A program made the translations under genes and the position numbers. The notes below the pieces were generated by a model. It saw only the letters and a program-made list of their open reading frames with translations, did not search any database and was not told the origin of the DNA. Shown here one piece after another: positions 8,353 to 10,990 of a DNA stretch of 10,990 nt (position 1 is its first letter; the number at the start of each line of letters is the position of its first letter). Source of the stretch: Spirochaetota bacterium (GTDB taxonomy: Bacteria; Spirochaetota; UBA4802; UBA5368); contig JAGODA010000081.1 of NCBI GenBank assembly GCA_017998475.1, forward strand, positions 1-10,990, in the 5' to 3' direction.

Positions 8353-9900
8353 ATGATGAGAAAGCACCGCCTTACACTTCTGCCCGGCGGCGCGTCCAGG
8401 GAATTGCCCGAAGGAACGCCTCTCGTCGACGCGCTTTCCGACATGGGCGTGCTGCTGCGGACTCCCTGCGGCGGCAAGGGCATCTGCGGAAAGTGCGGAG
8501 TACAAATCACAGAGGGCGCGCCTCCGCGTACTTCGGCCGACGATCGCTTCTTCCCGGATCGGCCTCACCAGCGGCTTGCGTGCCGCGTGTCCGTCGGCGG
8601 CGACATGACGGTGCGAGCCCCGGAACCGGTTTCCGTCCCGCGGTGGGGGCGCGCTCTGCCGTCGCGGCTTAATGAACCGGCCGTGGCGATCGACATCGGA
8701 ACCACCACGGTCCAGGTATCGCTCGTCGAGCGTCCCGGAGGAGAGACATATCCTCTCGGGTCTTTCCTCAATCCCCAGCGTCGTCACGGCCACGACGTCA
8801 TAACCCGTATTGCGGCCTCCGCAGATCCGCTGGTGCACGCGTCACTGGTGCGCGTCATTCGACACGCGGTCGCTTCGGCCGTACAAACGGCACTCCACGG
8901 GAGAACAGTCGACGCGGAACCGACAGGGCTCCTTGTGGTGTCGGGGAATACGACCATGACGCACCTTTTCTTCGGTCTCGACGTGCGGCCGCTCGGCGTG
9001 TTTCCCTATACCGCCGGCGAGCTCGACTACGAGGGCATGACACTTCCCGAGGGTCTTCCCGCATCCACGAGGGTCGCGGCGCTCCCCTCGGCCTCGGCCT
9101 TCCTCGGCGGCGATCTCGTCGGAGGTCTCGCGCTGACAGAGGAGACGTGCGCCGGTCGAAGGGTGTTTTTCATCGATATCGGCACCAACGGCGAGATGTT
9201 TCTTCGCGATCGCCGGGGTGTCGCCTATGCCGCCTCCTGCGCCATGGGCCCGGCCCTGGAGGGAATGAACATATCCTCCGGCATGACGGCCGACGAAGGG
9301 GCGATCAACCACTTTACCGTGTCCGGCGGCGCGCTCGTGCCCGAGGTGATCGGCGGCACGGAGCCCGTCGGCGTCTGCGGTACCGGTATAATCGACGCGC
9401 TGGCGATCATGCTCCGTGAGGGCGCGGTCCGCGGAAACGGCGCGTTCGACCGGGCGGCCGTCGGAGCTTCCGGCCTGTTTGCCGGGCGACTCGACACAAC
9501 GAACGGCGTTCTGTCCTGCCGGCTCGCCGGTAACGTCGCACTCTCCCAGAAGGACATCCGGAACATTCAGCTCGCCAAGGGGGCGAGCCTCGCCGCCGCG
9601 CGAATTCTCCTGAGAGAAGCATCGTGCCGGGCCGAAGAAGTAGAGCTGGTGATGATCGCCGGCGCCTTCGGCGAAAACCTCGACATCGACAACTTCCGAT
9701 CCCTCGGATTTCTCCCCGATTTCCCCGACGCCGAGTACCGTTTTATGGGAAACACGAGCCTTGCGGCGGCCGAACGCGCGTGCGTTGATCCGGCGTTCAT
9801 CGAACGATGCCGGGCGCTTCGCGACAGCCTGGCGGTCGTCGAGCTCACTTCGCGAGGTGACTTCAACGACCTCTTCATCGAGTGCCTCAATTTTCATTAG
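8353..9900 (+). CDS. 2Fe-2S/ASKHA protein, reductive activator of a corrinoid enzyme (RACo-like)
   Basis: ATP-dependent activators of this family reduce inactivated Co(II) corrinoid cofactors to Co(I) in methyltransferases or corrinoid proteins. The 515 residues begin with a plant-type ferredoxin domain whose cysteines are C39, C45, C48 and C77 (PCGGKGICGKCG, then LACRV; spacing C-x5-C-x2-C-x28-C), fit for one 2Fe-2S cluster. Then comes the DUF4445-type ASKHA domain with phosphate loops AIDIGTTT (112-119) and IDIGTNGEMF (274-283), GVCGTG (340-345) and AGAFGENLDIDNF (436-448). There is no C-terminal 4Fe-4S cysteine cluster, so it is closer to RACo than to RamA. ATG 8353 or 8356 is preferred over GTG 8338, because homology begins right after; the only Shine-Dalgarno-like stretch (GAGA, 8342-8345) is weak. 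No corrinoid protein or methyltransferase is adjacent, so the target is unknown. It is divergent from the GlgD-like gene. Confidence 0.88.
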   Translation: MMRKHRLTLLPGGASRELPEGTPLVDALSDMGVLLRTPCGGKGICGKCGVQITEGAPPRTSADDRFFPDRPHQRLACRVSVGGDMTVRAPEPVSVPRWGRALPSRLNEPAVAIDIGTTTVQVSLVERPGGETYPLGSFLNPQRRHGHDVITRIAASADPLVHASLVRVIRHAVASAVQTALHGRTVDAEPTGLLVVSGNTTMTHLFFGLDVRPLGVFPYTAGELDYEGMTLPEGLPASTRVAALPSASAFLGGDLVGGLALTEETCAGRRVFFIDIGTNGEMFLRDRRGVAYAASCAMGPALEGMNISSGMTADEGAINHFTVSGGALVPEVIGGTEPVGVCGTGIIDALAIMLREGAVRGNGAFDRAAVGASGLFAGRLDTTNGVLSCRLAGNVALSQKDIRNIQLAKGASLAAARILLREASCRAEEVELVMIAGAFGENLDIDNFRSLGFLPDFPDAEYRFMGNTSLAAAERACVDPAFIERCRALRDSLAVVELTSRGDFNDLFIECLNFH

Positions 9901-9991
9901 ATTACGCGAAAAGCGGCTCCGCCTCCGCGATTATGCGGGCGGGCGCGCACATCCGGTCGTTCATGTCATGGGTATTATGTTTTAAATAATC

Positions 9992-10020
9992 TTGACTTAT
10001 CACACAATACAATGTATGAA
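9992..10020 (+). promoter_or_regulatory. Sigma70-type promoter for the acyl-CoA synthetase gene
   Basis: TTGACT (9992-9997), a 17-nt spacer, then TATGAA (10015-10020), in a short AT-rich island. Transcription would start near 10027, leaving a leader of about 150 nt. The -35 matches consensus in five of six positions, the -10 in four. Confidence 0.6.
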
Positions 10021-10077
10021 TATTTGTGTATTTTAACCGTATTGAACGTCGCGTGCACACCCCGCGAGCCCTCGGGC

Positions 10078-10092
10078 GTTCCCGGCGGGAAC
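10078..10092 (+). repeat. Hairpin in the acyl-CoA synthetase leader
   Basis: GTTCCC (10078-10083), loop GGC, GGGAAC (10087-10092): a perfect 6-bp stem in the leader between promoter and start. GGAAC at 10088-10092 can also pair with GTTCC at 10122-10126, so an alternative fold exists. No U-run follows the first stem. I recognise no riboswitch class here. Confidence 0.35.
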
Positions 10093-10163
10093 TCCCATCT
10101 GTGCCGAGCGGGTCGCGGCCGGTTCCAGGAAGTCGATCAAGGGTACGGGAATATTTGAAATAC

Positions 10164-10170
10164 AGGAGGA
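10164..10170 (+). promoter_or_regulatory. Ribosome binding site of the acyl-CoA synthetase gene
   Basis: AGGAGGA, a near-perfect Shine-Dalgarno, 9 nt before the ATG at 10180. It fixes the start of this gene. Confidence 0.85.
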
Positions 10171-10179
10171 TTGGATACC

Positions 10180-10990
10180 ATGAATTACAGGCATTACTCT
10201 CAGGTGTTCTGGGAGCAGGTAGGCAAATACGGCGATCGCGTCGCCCTCCGCTGCAAGCCGGGCGCCGAGTGGAGGGAGACCTCATGGCGCTCTTTCGGCG
10301 AACAGGCGCGCGCACTCGGGAAGGCCCTCATCGAGTGCGGCATCGGCGAACAGAAAACGGTCGGAATTTTCTCGCAGAACATGCCGGCGTGGAGCATCGC
10401 GGATATCGGGTCCCTGTGCGTCCGCGCGATACCGGTGCCCATCTATCCCACCAACACCGCCAAGCAGGCCGAATACATCATCAACGACGCGGAGATCGCC
10501 GTTCTCTTCGTCGGCGACCGCGAGCAGTACGACAAGGCCATGCAGATATTCGGAAGCAACTCATTTCTAAAGAAGATTGTGGTCTTCAATGAAAAACTCC
10601 AGATCAATAAATCTTCCGACGTGATGTACTTCGGCGACTTTCTCGACATCGGACGTAAATCCGGCCGCGACACGGAATTCGACGCGCGCATGGCGCGGGG
10701 CGTCCCCGAGGACCTGCTCACCATCATCTACACGTCGGGGACTACGGGCGAGCCCAAGGGCGTCATGCTCGCGCACTCCAACGCCATATTCCAGAAGGAA
10801 CGCCACGACCGTCGTCTCATCGATCCCAACGATAAAGACATCTCTCTCTGTTTCCTGCCGCTGTCGCATGTCTTCGAGCGCATCTCGACCTACTATGTAT
10901 ACGCCGTCGGTATGACGAACACCTACCTGGACGACACCAAGAAGATCGTGGAATTCATCCAGGAGGTCAAGCCCACCATCATGTGCGCCG
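10180..10990 (+). CDS. AMP-forming long-chain acyl-CoA synthetase (partial, 5' part)
   Basis: Activates long-chain fatty acids: fatty acid + ATP + CoA to acyl-CoA + AMP + PPi, feeding lipid synthesis or beta-oxidation. The first 270 codons are present and open to the window edge; a full protein of this family is about 600 residues. The N-terminal ANL-family domain is plain: WRETSWRSFGEQARALGKAL (31-50), VRAIPVPIYPTNT (81-93) and the ATP/AMP-binding loop IIYTSGTTGEPKGVML (182-197), followed by LCFLPLSHVFER (223-234), typical of the long-chain (FadD15/ACSL-like) branch rather than acetyl-CoA synthetase. No signal or membrane segment is seen. It has its own promoter and leader, so it is probably transcribed separately from the ASKHA gene, although they point the same way and no strong terminator stands between them. 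Chain-length preference cannot be read from this part. Confidence 0.93.
   Translation, partial: MNYRHYSQVFWEQVGKYGDRVALRCKPGAEWRETSWRSFGEQARALGKALIECGIGEQKTVGIFSQNMPAWSIADIGSLCVRAIPVPIYPTNTAKQAEYIINDAEIAVLFVGDREQYDKAMQIFGSNSFLKKIVVFNEKLQINKSSDVMYFGDFLDIGRKSGRDTEFDARMARGVPEDLLTIIYTSGTTGEPKGVMLAHSNAIFQKERHDRRLIDPNDKDISLCFLPLSHVFERISTYYVYAVGMTNTYLDDTKKIVEFIQEVKPTIMCA

Noticed and set aside
9901..9930. Possible terminator after the ASKHA gene
   Set aside because: Only short imperfect GC stems (GCGG at 9913-9916 with CCGC at 9925-9928) and no U-run are present; too weak to annotate.
10026..10592. 188-codon plus-strand frame starting at GTG 10026
   Set aside because: It overlaps the acyl-CoA synthetase in another frame, has an Arg-rich product without homology, and has no ribosome binding site at its start.

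Overview
The window is bacterial chromosomal DNA, GC-rich by eye (around 60%), with tightly packed protein genes and no mobile element, CRISPR array, tRNA or rRNA that I can see. Codon use looks uniform from gene to gene, so nothing suggests recent transfer. The phylum cannot be fixed from the sequence. The mix of a ClpB disaggregase, a GlgD-like sugar nucleotidyltransferase homologue, a secreted TolB-N/VWA-type protein and CoA ligases would suit a Spirochaetota-like or other deep-branching Gram-negative heterotroph, but that is a guess.

Layout from left to right. (1) clpB lies on the minus strand (72-2651), with a GC hairpin just past its stop. Its upstream region holds a good sigma70-type promoter (2843-2848 / 2820-2825) and a leader of about 160 nt. 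That leader contains a possible 39-codon small gene with its own strong Shine-Dalgarno (2673-2792). (2) Divergent from clpB on the plus strand is a stand-alone ADP-forming acyl-CoA synthetase alpha-type subunit (3107-4597). (3) A leftward group of three genes follows: a GlgD-like protein (7027-8199), a rhomboid protease (6322-6954) and a secreted VWA-domain protein (4587-6257). The VWA gene overlaps the CoA-ligase gene tail to tail by 11 nt. (4) Divergent from the GlgD-like gene, on the plus strand, is a 2Fe-2S/ASKHA reductive activator of the RACo type (8353-9900). (5) After a 279-nt gap with a near-consensus promoter and a structured leader, an AMP-forming long-chain acyl-CoA synthetase starts at 10180 and runs off the right edge.

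The genes do not form one obvious pathway. The functional themes are proteostasis (ClpB, rhomboid), acyl-CoA formation by two different chemistries (ADP-forming and AMP-forming), glycogen/sugar-nucleotide metabolism (GlgD-like) and redox activation of a corrinoid enzyme (ASKHA protein). I found no convincing new multi-gene system. The observations most worth checking are the small ORF in the clpB leader, the VWA protein with a degraded metal site, the GlgD-like protein without the glycine-rich nucleotide loop, the CoA-ligase alpha subunit and corrinoid activator that lack their usual partners nearby, and the rhomboid GTG start that has no Shine-Dalgarno but is preceded by competing inverted repeats.
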